Assembly: GCF_003426735.1 (NCBI RefSeq)
Contig: NZ_QVON01000001.1
Coordinates: forward strand, 868,001 to 932,000
Source of the DNA: Arenibacter sp. P308M17
GTDB lineage: Bacteria > Bacteroidota > Bacteroidia > Flavobacteriales > Flavobacteriaceae
Length of the DNA stretch: 64,000 nt
Reading direction: 5' to 3'
Position numbers and translations under genes: made by a program. The notes under the pieces are model-generated. The model saw nothing but the letters and a program-made list of their open reading frames with translations. It was not told the DNA's origin and ran no database searches. Positions 7,308-17,074 of the stretch are shown piece by piece (the first letter of the stretch is position 1; the number at the start of each line of letters is the position of its first letter).

Positions 7308-10300
7308 ATGGAAAAAAATAATAGGGTAGGCTATACTAGGCCTTATTCGTTCAATCTTAGTTTAGCCATGAAACTAACGACAATCCTTTTAATTCTTTCA
7401 ATTTTTACCGTACAGGCCAATTCCTATGCGCAAAAAGCCAAGGTCACCTTAGATCTGCGACAAGTGAAAATGTATAAGGTATTTGAGGAAATAGAATCGC
7501 TTACAGATTTCAAATTTTTATATGACAATACAAAAATTGATACAGCGGAACTAGTTTCTATAAAGGCAAGCAACATGCCAGTATCCGAAGTTCTCAATAT
7601 TTTGTTCAAGAATACTTCAATCTATTATGTGGTTAGAAAGAAACAAATTGTACTTAAATCACAAAAAGCTACACTTCCAGCTCCAATCAAAGAAGAGAGT
7701 GAAGTTATTGAAGAGGAAAAATTTGTTCAAAATATCATTTCTGGAACCATAACCGATGATATAGGACAACCCTTGCCTGGAGCGAATGTAGTAGAAAAAG
7801 GAACCACTAATGGCGTTACCGCCGATTTTGATGGTAATTTCTCAATTACCCTTACCAATGAATCTCCAATATTGATTATTTCGTACGTCGGTTTTTCAAC
7901 AAAAGAAATACTGGTTAGTGGTTTAACAAACCTAGAAATAATATTACAGGAAGACGCTGCAGGGCTGGAAGAAGTAGTAGTGGTCGGGTATGGTACCCAG
8001 AAAAAGGCAACTCTCACCGGTGCAGTTGTTGCTGTTAAAGGAGAAGAATTGGAGAAAATCCCAACGAACAATCTTTCCAATACCTTGGTTGGTAGAACGC
8101 CTGGGGTAATTGGACTAAATCGAAGTGGACAACCTGGTGATAACGGTTCGCAACTCTTTATTCGAGGGACAAGTACGTTAGGAGTTAATGGTCCATTGTT
8201 CGTTATTGATGGTGTCCCAGGAAGAGAGGGTTTTGATCAAATAGATCCACGTGATATTCAAAGTATATCTGTTTTGAAAGATGCCTCGGCCGCTATATAT
8301 GGAGCTAGGGCAGCTAATGGTGTAATATTGGTTACTACGAAAAGGGGGGCAATTGGAAAACCACAAGTGAGTTTTACTTATAATCAAGGGATTGTTGAGC
8401 CAACCCGACTTCCTGATTATGCAAATTCAGCAGCATTGGCCGAATTTCAAAACGAACAGCTTTCACTAAGTGGACAGCCTCTGAAATTTACTCCTGAAGA
8501 AATCGAGAAATTTCGTAATCAAAGTGACCCAATTAATTATCCAGATACGGATTGGATTGAATCTACTATGAAGGATTTTAGTATTCAAAGTCGACAAAGT
8601 CTTTCAATTCGTGGAGGTTCGGATTTTGTAAAATACTATTTGGCTAGTAATTTCTCCACAGAGGAAGGAATGTTCAAAAATGGAATCACAAATTCAAAAT
8701 CGTTTGGAGTTCGGTCAAACATTGATGTTAACTTAACAGATAATATTAAATTATCACTTGATTTATCATTTCAAGAAAAAAACAATCATTATCCTGCCAA
8801 AGAATTTGAATACATTGTACAACAAACGTATAGAAATTATCCTTATTTAATTGATTACTACCCAAATGGGCTTCCCGGGCCTGGATATATAGAAAATCAG
8901 AATCCACGAGTTATGGTTACAGGTGATCAAGGTTATAGAGATGGCACATATAATCTGTATCAAACCAAATTCAACTATGACATCAAAATTCCAGCGGTTC
9001 AGGGATTAGGTGTTGATGGATTTATTTCTTATGACAAGAATCAAAACACAACTAAGGTGTTTGAAAAGCCATCTTATGTTTACCAGTTTGATTCGAATAC
9101 GGATGAATACACCAAATTGTTAGCTGGACAGATTACATCTCCACAATTATCTCAAGGCTACGAGTTTGATTCCCCATTCATTATTAATGCGAGACTTAAA
9201 TATGAAAGGTCGTTTGGAAATCACAACATTAATACTTTTGCTGCTTATGAACAAGGCAAGTATAAATCTAACTACTTTTCGGCATTCAGACAAGATTTTG
9301 TGTCTCCTGAAATAGATGAGTTATTTGCAGGTGGCGGGGCCAATCAAAGGACTGATGGAGGTGCGGCAGAATATACTCGAAGAAATTATTTTGGACGAGC
9401 CTCTTACCAATTTAAGGAGCGATACCTCGTGGATGTAAATCTTCGCTATGATGGTTCTTCAGTCTTTCCTAAAGATAATCGATGGGGGTTCTTTCCTGGA
9501 ATATCAGCAGGTTGGAGACTTTCGGAGGAACCATTTTTCAAAAACTCCGTCGATTTTGTAAGCAATTTAAAGCTTCGGGGCTCATGGGGGAAAATGGGCA
9601 ATGATGCCATATTACCATTCCAATATTTAGCACTTTATTCTTTTACTCCCGGTTATATTTTTGGTGAGTCAAACCAGTTAAATACAGGTCTTACCCAGGG
9701 GGTTGAAGCCAACCCTTACATTACTTGGGAAGTAGCCAAAACAACAAACCTTGGGTTTGATATGGGGCTTTGGGACAACTCATTTAGCCTAACATTTGAA
9801 CTTTTCAAAAGTGTAAGAAGCAACATTCTTACACAAAGAAATGCATCCATTCCGGTCTATACTGGACTGAGGCTACCACTCGAGAATATTGGAGAAGTGG
9901 AGAACAAAGGTTTTGAGCTGTCATTAAATTATAATAGTTCTAATGGCGAAAATAGTCTGAATTACTATATTGGTGGTAACGTTTCGTATGCAGATAATAC
10001 AGTTTTAAATATTGACGAGCCAGCTACAGTTGTAGACTGGCAGAGATCAACCGGTCGTTCAATGAATACAGGATTGTACTATGACGCTATAGGTATTTAC
10101 AGGGAACAGTCAGAAATTGACAATTCACCTCATCCCTCAGGCACGATTGTAGGTGATTTACAATATAGGGATGTGGATAATAATGGCGAAATTGATGCTA
10201 ATGATAGAATTCGTCCTAATAAAACTAATATCCCCGAATACACTTACGGTGTTAACTTTGGATTACAATATAAAAATTGGAGCTTAGATGCTTTACTTCA

Positions 10301-10694
10301 AGGACAAGCCGGCGTATGGGGCTATTATTACATTCCTCAAGGATTATTTGGTAATGTGTTATCCGAAATGCTGGAAAATAGGCCAACACCTAATAACCCA
10401 AATTCTAAATATCCTAATTTAACTTATGATGAATCTCAAGTAAGTGCATTCGTATCAGATTATTGGTTAATGAATTCTAGCTTCCTTCGACTCAAAAGTA
10501 TGGAAATCGCCTATGATTTTCCGAGTGACATAGTCAATAAAATAGGTCTTGACGGATTTAAATTGTATATCAATGGCTTCAATTTATTGACATTTGATAA
10601 TTTGAAGATTTTTGATCCTGAAGGAGATGCGGATCGGGCCTCCTTTTACCCACAAAATAAAGTATATAACTTAGGTATTAACATAACTTTTTAA
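7308..10694 (+). CDS. susC: SusC-family TonB-dependent outer-membrane transporter with STN domain
   Basis: A 1,128-residue outer-membrane importer for oligosaccharides too large for porins. The first 20 residues are a leader before the signal peptide (about 21-41, MKLTTILLILSIFTVQANSYA). Then follow an STN signalling domain (about 45-110), a carboxypeptidase-D-regulatory-like domain (about 145-225, ISGTITDDIGQPLPGANVVE), the plug (about 230-345, EEVVVVGYGTQKK and DASAAIYGARAANGVILVTT), and the beta barrel ending in an aromatic residue (NITF). The STN domain is the part that talks to the FecR anti-sigma just upstream, so this transporter is both importer and substrate sensor. The SusD partner follows after 10 bp. 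Substrate specificity cannot be read from the sequence. Confidence 0.95.
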   Translation: MEKNNRVGYTRPYSFNLSLAMKLTTILLILSIFTVQANSYAQKAKVTLDLRQVKMYKVFEEIESLTDFKFLYDNTKIDTAELVSIKASNMPVSEVLNILFKNTSIYYVVRKKQIVLKSQKATLPAPIKEESEVIEEEKFVQNIISGTITDDIGQPLPGANVVEKGTTNGVTADFDGNFSITLTNESPILIISYVGFSTKEILVSGLTNLEIILQEDAAGLEEVVVVGYGTQKKATLTGAVVAVKGEELEKIPTNNLSNTLVGRTPGVIGLNRSGQPGDNGSQLFIRGTSTLGVNGPLFVIDGVPGREGFDQIDPRDIQSISVLKDASAAIYGARAANGVILVTTKRGAIGKPQVSFTYNQGIVEPTRLPDYANSAALAEFQNEQLSLSGQPLKFTPEEIEKFRNQSDPINYPDTDWIESTMKDFSIQSRQSLSIRGGSDFVKYYLASNFSTEEGMFKNGITNSKSFGVRSNIDVNLTDNIKLSLDLSFQEKNNHYPAKEFEYIVQQTYRNYPYLIDYYPNGLPGPGYIENQNPRVMVTGDQGYRDGTYNLYQTKFNYDIKIPAVQGLGVDGFISYDKNQNTTKVFEKPSYVYQFDSNTDEYTKLLAGQITSPQLSQGYEFDSPFIINARLKYERSFGNHNINTFAAYEQGKYKSNYFSAFRQDFVSPEIDELFAGGGANQRTDGGAAEYTRRNYFGRASYQFKERYLVDVNLRYDGSSVFPKDNRWGFFPGISAGWRLSEEPFFKNSVDFVSNLKLRGSWGKMGNDAILPFQYLALYSFTPGYIFGESNQLNTGLTQGVEANPYITWEVAKTTNLGFDMGLWDNSFSLTFELFKSVRSNILTQRNASIPVYTGLRLPLENIGEVENKGFELSLNYNSSNGENSLNYYIGGNVSYADNTVLNIDEPATVVDWQRSTGRSMNTGLYYDAIGIYREQSEIDNSPHPSGTIVGDLQYRDVDNNGEIDANDRIRPNKTNIPEYTYGVNFGLQYKNWSLDALLQGQAGVWGYYYIPQGLFGNVLSEMLENRPTPNNPNSKYPNLTYDESQVSAFVSDYWLMNSSFLRLKSMEIAYDFPSDIVNKIGLDGFKLYINGFNLLTFDNLKIFDPEGDADRASFYPQNKVYNLGINITF

Positions 10695-10704
10695 TACATA
10701 AATC

Positions 10705-12348
10705 ATGAAATTAAAACTCAAATTTAAGTACGCACTTGTCTTGATATTCATCTTTTTTGGAGTAGGATTTCAATCGTGTGATAGTGAATATCTTGAAGGA
10801 CAACCACTGAATGCAATTTCGGAAGCAAATGTCTGGGTAGACTTGGCTCTAGTTGAATCATTTGTTAACCAAACCTATGGTACCTTGAGGGCCGGCTATT
10901 ATGCAAATACTCGCATGGTAACAATGACCGATGACGGTTATGGCATTGAGAAAAATTCTGCCCAATTAGTTCAGAGGGGAGAGGTTACTCCCTCCAATAT
11001 GGGTCTTCTTGGAGCAATGTGGTCGGAATATTATACAACAATTAGTAACTGTAATAAATTTCTATCGAATGTTCAAGGAGATAATTTGGAAATCCTAATG
11101 CAACAGGATGAAGTTAGAACTAACAGAATGATTGGGGAGATAAAATTTTTCAGAGCATATTCATATTTTAGATTGATAGCTTTCTTTGGAGGTGTACCAC
11201 TTATTACTGAACCATTTATTTTGGGAGATGATTATTTACTTCCCAGAAATCAGTATGATGAGATACTTGAATTTATATTAAACGAATTTGATGAAGCAGC
11301 AGAATTGCTTCCTCCTTCATTTGACGCGAAGAATAAAGGTCGTGTTACTAGCGGTGCTGCATTGGCCATTAAATCAAGAGCTCTATTGTATGCTGCAAGT
11401 CCTTGGCATAATCCTGGGAATGAAAAAGTAAAATGGCAGAGAGCTGCTGATGCTGCTAAGGCAGTGATAGATTTAGGAAGATATTCGTTGTACCCCGATT
11501 ATAAGGAGTCATTTATGGAAAAGGGTAATTTTAATCAAGAAAGAATTTGGGAGTATGTCCTTAATCAACAAATGCTTTATAGTGGAGAATATCGTGTAGA
11601 GAGAAAAATGTTTCCGAATGGATCGAGGGGATGGAGCCAGCCAAGTCCAACTCAAAACTTTGTAGATTGCTACGAAACAACAAATGGATTACTACCTGAT
11701 AATGATCCATCTTTTGACCCTAATTATCCATATACCAACAGAGATCCACGTTTCTATGCGACTGTTCTTTATGATGGTGCACCGTTTCAAGGACGTGAAA
11801 TTGAAGTGTTTCCTGGAGGCATAGATTCTCCGGATGGAAACGAAGGATGGAATGCCACATGGACTGGCTATAACATTAATAAATTTATTGATGAATCTAT
11901 TCTATCTCCCACCAATACCAATTCTTCAAACCCCAACTGGGTATTCTGTCGATATGGTGAAATTTTGCTTAACTATGCTGAAGCTCAGTATTACCTAGGA
12001 AATGAGGAAGTAGCTAGAGAATATCTGAATATGATTAGAGACAGACCCAGTGTTTCAATGCCACATATATTGGACAGTGGTGTGGAATTAGAGAAACGGA
12101 TTAGAAACGAACGTCGAATAGAATTATTTGCCGAAGAACATCGCTTTTTTGATTTACGGCGATGGAAAATAACAGCCGATAGTAACTTATACAGAGTGAA
12201 TGTAACAAAGAATGCGACTACTGGAGTTAAGTCCTATACCTACACTCCATTCCAATCTTTTATTTTACCAGAAAAAATGCATTTGTCTCCAATTCCATTT
12301 GATGAAATTAACAGGGACCCTCTATTGGAACAAAATCCTGGTTACTAA
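10705..12348 (+). CDS. susD: SusD-family surface glycan-binding lipoprotein (RagB/SusD)
   Basis: A 547-residue lipoprotein that forms the lid of the SusC barrel and binds glycan at the cell surface. The signal peptide ends in a lipobox-like GFQSC with the acylated Cys at residue 25, followed by DSE, as expected for surface export. The N-terminal SusD-like TPR region contains IGEIKFFRAYSYFRLIAFFGGVPLI. The RagB C-terminal region contains ICRYGEILLNYAEAQ-type sequence (WVFCRYGEILLNYAEAQYYLG) and RRIELFAEEHRFFDLRRWK. It is 10 bp after susC and certainly co-transcribed. A stem-loop follows it. Confidence 0.95.
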   Translation: MKLKLKFKYALVLIFIFFGVGFQSCDSEYLEGQPLNAISEANVWVDLALVESFVNQTYGTLRAGYYANTRMVTMTDDGYGIEKNSAQLVQRGEVTPSNMGLLGAMWSEYYTTISNCNKFLSNVQGDNLEILMQQDEVRTNRMIGEIKFFRAYSYFRLIAFFGGVPLITEPFILGDDYLLPRNQYDEILEFILNEFDEAAELLPPSFDAKNKGRVTSGAALAIKSRALLYAASPWHNPGNEKVKWQRAADAAKAVIDLGRYSLYPDYKESFMEKGNFNQERIWEYVLNQQMLYSGEYRVERKMFPNGSRGWSQPSPTQNFVDCYETTNGLLPDNDPSFDPNYPYTNRDPRFYATVLYDGAPFQGREIEVFPGGIDSPDGNEGWNATWTGYNINKFIDESILSPTNTNSSNPNWVFCRYGEILLNYAEAQYYLGNEEVAREYLNMIRDRPSVSMPHILDSGVELEKRIRNERRIELFAEEHRFFDLRRWKITADSNLYRVNVTKNATTGVKSYTYTPFQSFILPEKMHLSPIPFDEINRDPLLEQNPGY

Positions 12349-12372
12349 ATATTTCAGTAAAATACAAAAATA

Positions 12373-12417
12373 ATTCTCTTGACACTTTAATGGTTTATTT
12401 ATAAGTGTCAAGGGAAT
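12373..12417 (+). terminator. Long stem-loop between susD and the enzyme genes
   Basis: A 15-bp stem (12373-12387 with 12403-12417, one G-U pair) encloses a 15-base loop. It is not followed by a T tract. Such structures after susCD often separate high expression of the transporter from lower expression of the enzymes by partial termination or RNA processing; that role here is inferred. Confidence 0.5.
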
Positions 12418-12451
12418 ATTATGATCAACATTAAGGTAAAAATATGATGTC

Positions 12452-14923
12452 ATGGAAGGTGAAAATATAAATAGGTCTAAATCATTTTTATTGGCATTTA
12501 TTCTTGCGATGACGCATGGTTTTATTTTAGGTTTTTATGACCATGCTCCAACATATACGGACTTTTCTTCTGCAAAAATAGTAGTTGCTAAGGAGTTAAC
12601 GGAAACTCAAAAAGCAGCCATAGAAATGTTGGTGGATGAAGTGGAGACACGTACTTTAATCAATCTACCTGTTTCATGGGAATGGACACAGTCGGATCCT
12701 GCAATTATGGTAGGCACTAGAGCATCTTTTAAAACAGAAGATGAACTTCTTGATTCTATTATGTTGCCTTCAGAAGATTTTAAAGAAGGATTCACGGTGA
12801 AATTTTTGGAAAGGAAAGGAAAAGCTCCTGTAGTGCTAATCATTGGTGTAGATGACCGAGGAATGCTTTACGGAATTGGATACTTCTTACGTAAAGTAAG
12901 TATGAAGCGAGGGAATGTTCTAATCCCTAGCAACCTAAATACAACAACACATCCTAAAATTGCCTTAAGGGGCCATCAACTTGGTTATCGTCCCAAAACT
13001 AATTCATATGATGGATTCAGCGTTAAAATGTGGGAACAGTATATACGTGATTTAGTAGTGTTTGGAGCTAATGCCATTGAGCTTCTCCCGCCTTTTACTG
13101 ATGACGAATCTACAAGTCCTATGTTTACTCTACCTCCATCAGAAATGCTGCTTGAGATGGTTAAGCTACTTGCAAAATATGATTTAGAAGCATGGATTTG
13201 GTATCCACTTATGCACGGGGATTACACCATTGAGGAAAATATTGAAAAATCTTTGAAAGAGAATTCCAGGATTTTTAAAATGCTTCCAAAAATTGATGCC
13301 ATTTTTATACCTGGTGGCGATCCTGGACATACTCACCCAAAGGTTTTGTTTGACTATTTAGAGAAAGAGGCTAAGATTCTTCGTCAATTTCATCCTAATG
13401 CTGAAATGTGGTTGTCACCACAAGGATTTAATAAAGAATGGATGGATGAGTTTCTTCAACTTCTTCAAAAAGGCCCCGAATGGCTAACAGGAGTCGTGCA
13501 CGGTCCTCAAGTAAGAATGAGTGTTGATGAGTTTCGCAAAGCCGTCCCAATTAATTACCCCATAAGAAGATATCCTGACATAACTCATAATTATGATGCT
13601 CAGTACCCTGTAGATGAATGGGACTATACGTTCGCAGCCACAGAAAATCGTGAAAGTATAAACCCAAGGCCTATAAGTGAAACAGCTATTTTTCGTTCTC
13701 CGAAACTTGGCAGCTATAAGGGTTTTATAACATATTCTGAAGGTGTTAACGATGACGTCAACAAATCTATTTGGAGTGCCTTAGGTTGGAATCCTGATTC
13801 AGACTATATGGAGACCTTGAGAGACTACGGCCGATATTTTATAGGTCCCGATTATACCTATAATTTCGCACAGGCAATCATAAACTTGGAAAATAATTGG
13901 ACTGGCCCCTTAATGACTAATAATCAGGTATTAGTTAGCCATAGCATATTTCAGGAAATGGAAAAGAATGCTCCGCCTTCAGTTCGATTAAATTGGAGGT
14001 TCCAATTAGCCTTATACCGTTCTTACTATGATGCCTATAATAAAAGTAGGTTGCTCTATGAAACTTTTTTGGAAAGTGAGGCAATGGGAATATTGCGGAA
14101 GGCTAATGTTATTGGGTCATTGGAGGCTATGCGTCTAGCGACTGACAAACTAGACGAAGTGGTATCCCAAAGTTCCAGCCGTGGAGCTGAGGATTGGAGT
14201 CAAAGGCTTTCTGAACTGGCAGAGGCTCTATTCCATTCCATTAGAATGCAAAAAAGTGTAAACAAGTATTATGCTGCTGGGATAAGAAGAGGAGCCAATC
14301 TGGATTTGTTGCAATACCCCCTGAATAATAGATTTTGGTTTAAAGAACAATTTTCCAGAATTTCAGTAATAAATAATGAAAAGGATCGAATAGAGGAAAT
14401 TGATAAAATATTAAACTGGACAAATCCTGGACCTGGGGGTTTTTACGATGATTTAGGAGACTTAGGAAATCAAAATCATTTAGTCAAAGATAATGATTAT
14501 GGCAGCGACCCTTCATTTTATACGACACCTTTTATTGGATATACTATAGGAGGAAAGAGTAAAAAATGGAGAATATCATGGGCAAGATATGCTCAAACTT
14601 TATATGACCAACCTCTTAAAATGTTCTATACTGACCTTGATGATACAGCTTCCTACCAGATTAAAGTTACATATACATCTGACTTGTATGGAAGTGATAG
14701 GAAAGTGCGCCTCGTGGCTAACGTTGGAAATGAGGATTTTGAAGTTCATTCTTATATGTCTAAACCAAAAGATATGCAACCTGTGATATTTGATATTCCT
14801 AGAGAAGCAACTGAAAATGGACAATTGAATCTAGAATGGACTTCAGAACTTGGACAAGGAGGAACAGGTCGTGGTTGTCAGATAGCTGAGGTATGGCTAT
14901 TGAAGAAAGGAAATATTAATTAA
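12452..14923 (+). CDS. Putative secreted glycoside hydrolase, GH20/GH67-like N-terminal fold, family unassigned
   Basis: An 823-residue protein with an N-terminal hydrophobic export segment (about residues 11-30). Residues about 38-165 resemble the zincin-like N-terminal domain of hexosaminidase/glucuronidase families (AKIVVAKELTETQKAAIEML; then DDRGMLYGIGYFLRKV). A probable TIM barrel follows (about 170-480). It contains RGHQLGYRPKTNSYDG, YIRDLVVFGANAIELLPP, a PGGDPGHTHP loop and ITYSEGVNDDVNKSIWSALGW, whose acidic residues are candidates for catalysis. A helical region (about 490-640) and a C-terminal beta domain (about 690-820) complete it. It starts the enzyme block after susD. I cannot assign it to a numbered CAZy family; an exo-acting enzyme on an acidic or amino sugar is the best guess. 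Confidence 0.65.
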   Translation: MEGENINRSKSFLLAFILAMTHGFILGFYDHAPTYTDFSSAKIVVAKELTETQKAAIEMLVDEVETRTLINLPVSWEWTQSDPAIMVGTRASFKTEDELLDSIMLPSEDFKEGFTVKFLERKGKAPVVLIIGVDDRGMLYGIGYFLRKVSMKRGNVLIPSNLNTTTHPKIALRGHQLGYRPKTNSYDGFSVKMWEQYIRDLVVFGANAIELLPPFTDDESTSPMFTLPPSEMLLEMVKLLAKYDLEAWIWYPLMHGDYTIEENIEKSLKENSRIFKMLPKIDAIFIPGGDPGHTHPKVLFDYLEKEAKILRQFHPNAEMWLSPQGFNKEWMDEFLQLLQKGPEWLTGVVHGPQVRMSVDEFRKAVPINYPIRRYPDITHNYDAQYPVDEWDYTFAATENRESINPRPISETAIFRSPKLGSYKGFITYSEGVNDDVNKSIWSALGWNPDSDYMETLRDYGRYFIGPDYTYNFAQAIINLENNWTGPLMTNNQVLVSHSIFQEMEKNAPPSVRLNWRFQLALYRSYYDAYNKSRLLYETFLESEAMGILRKANVIGSLEAMRLATDKLDEVVSQSSSRGAEDWSQRLSELAEALFHSIRMQKSVNKYYAAGIRRGANLDLLQYPLNNRFWFKEQFSRISVINNEKDRIEEIDKILNWTNPGPGGFYDDLGDLGNQNHLVKDNDYGSDPSFYTTPFIGYTIGGKSKKWRISWARYAQTLYDQPLKMFYTDLDDTASYQIKVTYTSDLYGSDRKVRLVANVGNEDFEVHSYMSKPKDMQPVIFDIPREATENGQLNLEWTSELGQGGTGRGCQIAEVWLLKKGNIN

Positions 14924-14934
14924 ATCTACTTTAT

Positions 14935-16251
14935 ATGCAATTTCTAACTCAAAATTTAATGTTTGTATTGACAATGTCAATTATTAATATCTATGGGCAA
15001 GGTCCAATATTAAAAAAGGAAATGATATTCCCTATACAAGGCGATCATGTACATAGTTCGACGATTTTGGAACTGAAAAACGGGGATGTTCTAATCGGAT
15101 GGTTCCAGGGTAGTGGAGAGCGTTGGGCAGACGATGTCCAAATAATGGGAGCACGTAAAAGAAAGGGAAGCGATTATTGGAGTAAGCCATTTTTACTTGC
15201 AGATGTAAAAGGATTTCCAGATTGCAACCCCCAACTTTTCATTGATGGGAAAGACCGATTATGGCTTATGTGGTACACAGTCCTTGCAAATCAGTGGGAG
15301 ACCTCGCTTCTTAAGTATAGAATAAGCGATAATTATTTAAACATGGAGGGCTCGCCTGAGTGGATTTGGCAGGCTGATCTTCATATTAAACCAGGTGACA
15401 AAGCGGAACGAGGTATCTTACCGGATGACTCTTTTGTTAAATCTGTTGAATCCCAAACTAAAACTTATTTGGATTATATAATATCCACCTCCAATGATAC
15501 GATAATCAGCAATAGATGGGAAAAATGGGCTGATAAACTAGTTTCTAAAGCACGTGGTGATAACATGGTTCGTCAAGGTCGAATTTATAACACAAAAGGT
15601 GAGTATGATAACGCTTCTCTTGGTTATCCATACTTTCGACGGTTGGGATGGCAAACACAAAACAAACCATTTATAACTAACTCAGGCAGAATGATTGTTC
15701 CATTGTATTCAGATGGTTTCGGGTTTTCATTGATGGCATTCACGGACGATTGGGGCGAAAATTGGGACTTTAGCAATCCACTTGTAGGTTCAGGGAACAT
15801 TCAGCCAGCCATTGCTCAAGGTAAATCTGGGGAGCTGGTTGCCTATATGCGAGACAATGGTCCTGCCCCTAAGCGGTTACAAATTAGTAGGTCATTCGAC
15901 AATGGGAAAAGTTGGTCGGATGTAAGAGACACGGAAATTCCCAATCCAGGATCCGGGGCGGATATAGTAACCTTGGAAAATGGAAATTGGGTAATGGTAT
16001 ACAATGATGCCGAAAACAATCGGAATTCGTTAGCTGTGGCGCTTTCCGAAGACAACGGCAAATCCTGGCCATGGCATAAACGCATAGAAGATCGTCAACC
16101 ACCGATAAGGTCACATTATCCTGCAATAATTGTAGGGACAGACGGAATGTTACATGTTTCATATAGTTACTTCGAAACCGATACTGACGTTTCAGTTCAT
16201 AGAAAAACCATAAAACATGCTGTGTTCAATGTTGACTGGATTAAAAATTAA
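14935..16251 (+). CDS. Secreted sialidase-fold (BNR_2) enzyme
   Basis: A 438-residue protein with an N-terminal signal peptide ending near IYGQG. The beta-propeller signature is clear: an opening HSSTILELKNGDVLIGWFQG and Asp-boxes at about residues 270-278 (TDDWGENW), 320-327 (SFDNGKSW) and 370-378 (SEDNGKSW). The BNR_2 family includes exo-sialidases and some polysaccharide lyases and rhamnosidases built on the same fold. No clear arginine triad typical of GH33 could be confirmed by eye, so the reaction is open. It starts 11 bp after the glycosidase gene and is followed by an aldolase, which suits release of a 2-oxo or uronic sugar acid. Confidence 0.75.
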   Translation: MQFLTQNLMFVLTMSIINIYGQGPILKKEMIFPIQGDHVHSSTILELKNGDVLIGWFQGSGERWADDVQIMGARKRKGSDYWSKPFLLADVKGFPDCNPQLFIDGKDRLWLMWYTVLANQWETSLLKYRISDNYLNMEGSPEWIWQADLHIKPGDKAERGILPDDSFVKSVESQTKTYLDYIISTSNDTIISNRWEKWADKLVSKARGDNMVRQGRIYNTKGEYDNASLGYPYFRRLGWQTQNKPFITNSGRMIVPLYSDGFGFSLMAFTDDWGENWDFSNPLVGSGNIQPAIAQGKSGELVAYMRDNGPAPKRLQISRSFDNGKSWSDVRDTEIPNPGSGADIVTLENGNWVMVYNDAENNRNSLAVALSEDNGKSWPWHKRIEDRQPPIRSHYPAIIVGTDGMLHVSYSYFETDTDVSVHRKTIKHAVFNVDWIKN

Positions 16252-16281
16252 TTATTTGAAATTAGTAAGTAATTTTAGAAT

Positions 16282-17034
16282 ATGACAAAAGTACTATCAC
16301 ATGGCGACCTGTTAGAGTTAAAACGCTGGAATACTCCCACTATCTATAATGGATGGGAGCAAATAACGAAATACAATACAGCTCGGGATGGTTTTAATCT
16401 AGAGCCTTTAACAGATTATATGCCTCAAATGGGACCAATGATCGGTTATGCGGTTACTGTGGAAATTCAGCCAGGGAATGAGGATAAATCTCATACTCAT
16501 GGAACTTGGGAACAATATTTTGAATACATAGCTAGTATTCGCGGTCCGAAAATAGTAGTCGTTCAAGATTTGGATAAACCTAATTTGTTTGGGGCTTTCT
16601 GGGGAGAGGTTAACAGCAATTCTCATAAAGCACTTGGCTGTGTGGGGACTATAATAGACGGGGGCATTAGAGACATTGATGAAATGCAAAATGCTGGTTT
16701 TAAAGCTTTGGCGCGCGGTCTTTGTGTTGGCCATGCATATAGCCATCCTATAAGGTGGAATTGTGATATTAAAGTATTTGGCTGTAAGATTAAGCCTGGC
16801 CAGTTGATTCATGCCGATAAACATGGTTTTTTGGTAATTCCAGAAAACGACCAATTACAATTGTTAGATGCCGTTCGTTTTATGGATTCCAACGAATGTA
16901 AAACGGTTATTCCTGCATCAAGAAATTCTTATGGTTTGACTACCCCGGACATTTTAAAATCCATAAATGAAGCTACAAACTTATTTAGGAATAATGCTAA
17001 AGGTAAATTCAATAGATGCACTGAATTTGAATAG
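16282..17034 (+). CDS. RraA-family aldolase (4-hydroxy-4-methyl-2-oxoglutarate aldolase-like)
   Basis: A 250-residue cytoplasmic protein with no signal peptide. It carries the RraA-family core: AFWGEVNSNSHKALGCVGTIIDGGIRDIDEM (about residues 107-137), with the conserved Gly-X-Arg-Asp element that binds metal and substrate, and a later HADKHGFLVIPEN (about 179-191). The enzyme members of this family are divalent-metal (class II type) pyruvate aldolases/decarboxylases acting on 2-oxo acids. Lying between sialidase-fold genes, it probably cleaves a sugar-derived 2-oxo acid or carries out a related decarboxylation. A second aldolase of a different fold closes the operon (24337), which suggests two consecutive or alternative cleavage steps. 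The RNase-E regulator role of E. coli RraA is unlikely here. Confidence 0.75.
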   Translation: MTKVLSHGDLLELKRWNTPTIYNGWEQITKYNTARDGFNLEPLTDYMPQMGPMIGYAVTVEIQPGNEDKSHTHGTWEQYFEYIASIRGPKIVVVQDLDKPNLFGAFWGEVNSNSHKALGCVGTIIDGGIRDIDEMQNAGFKALARGLCVGHAYSHPIRWNCDIKVFGCKIKPGQLIHADKHGFLVIPENDQLQLLDAVRFMDSNECKTVIPASRNSYGLTTPDILKSINEATNLFRNNAKGKFNRCTEFE

Positions 17035-17074
17035 TTCCCCAATTAAAATCAGAAAATAATATAAACTAATACTC

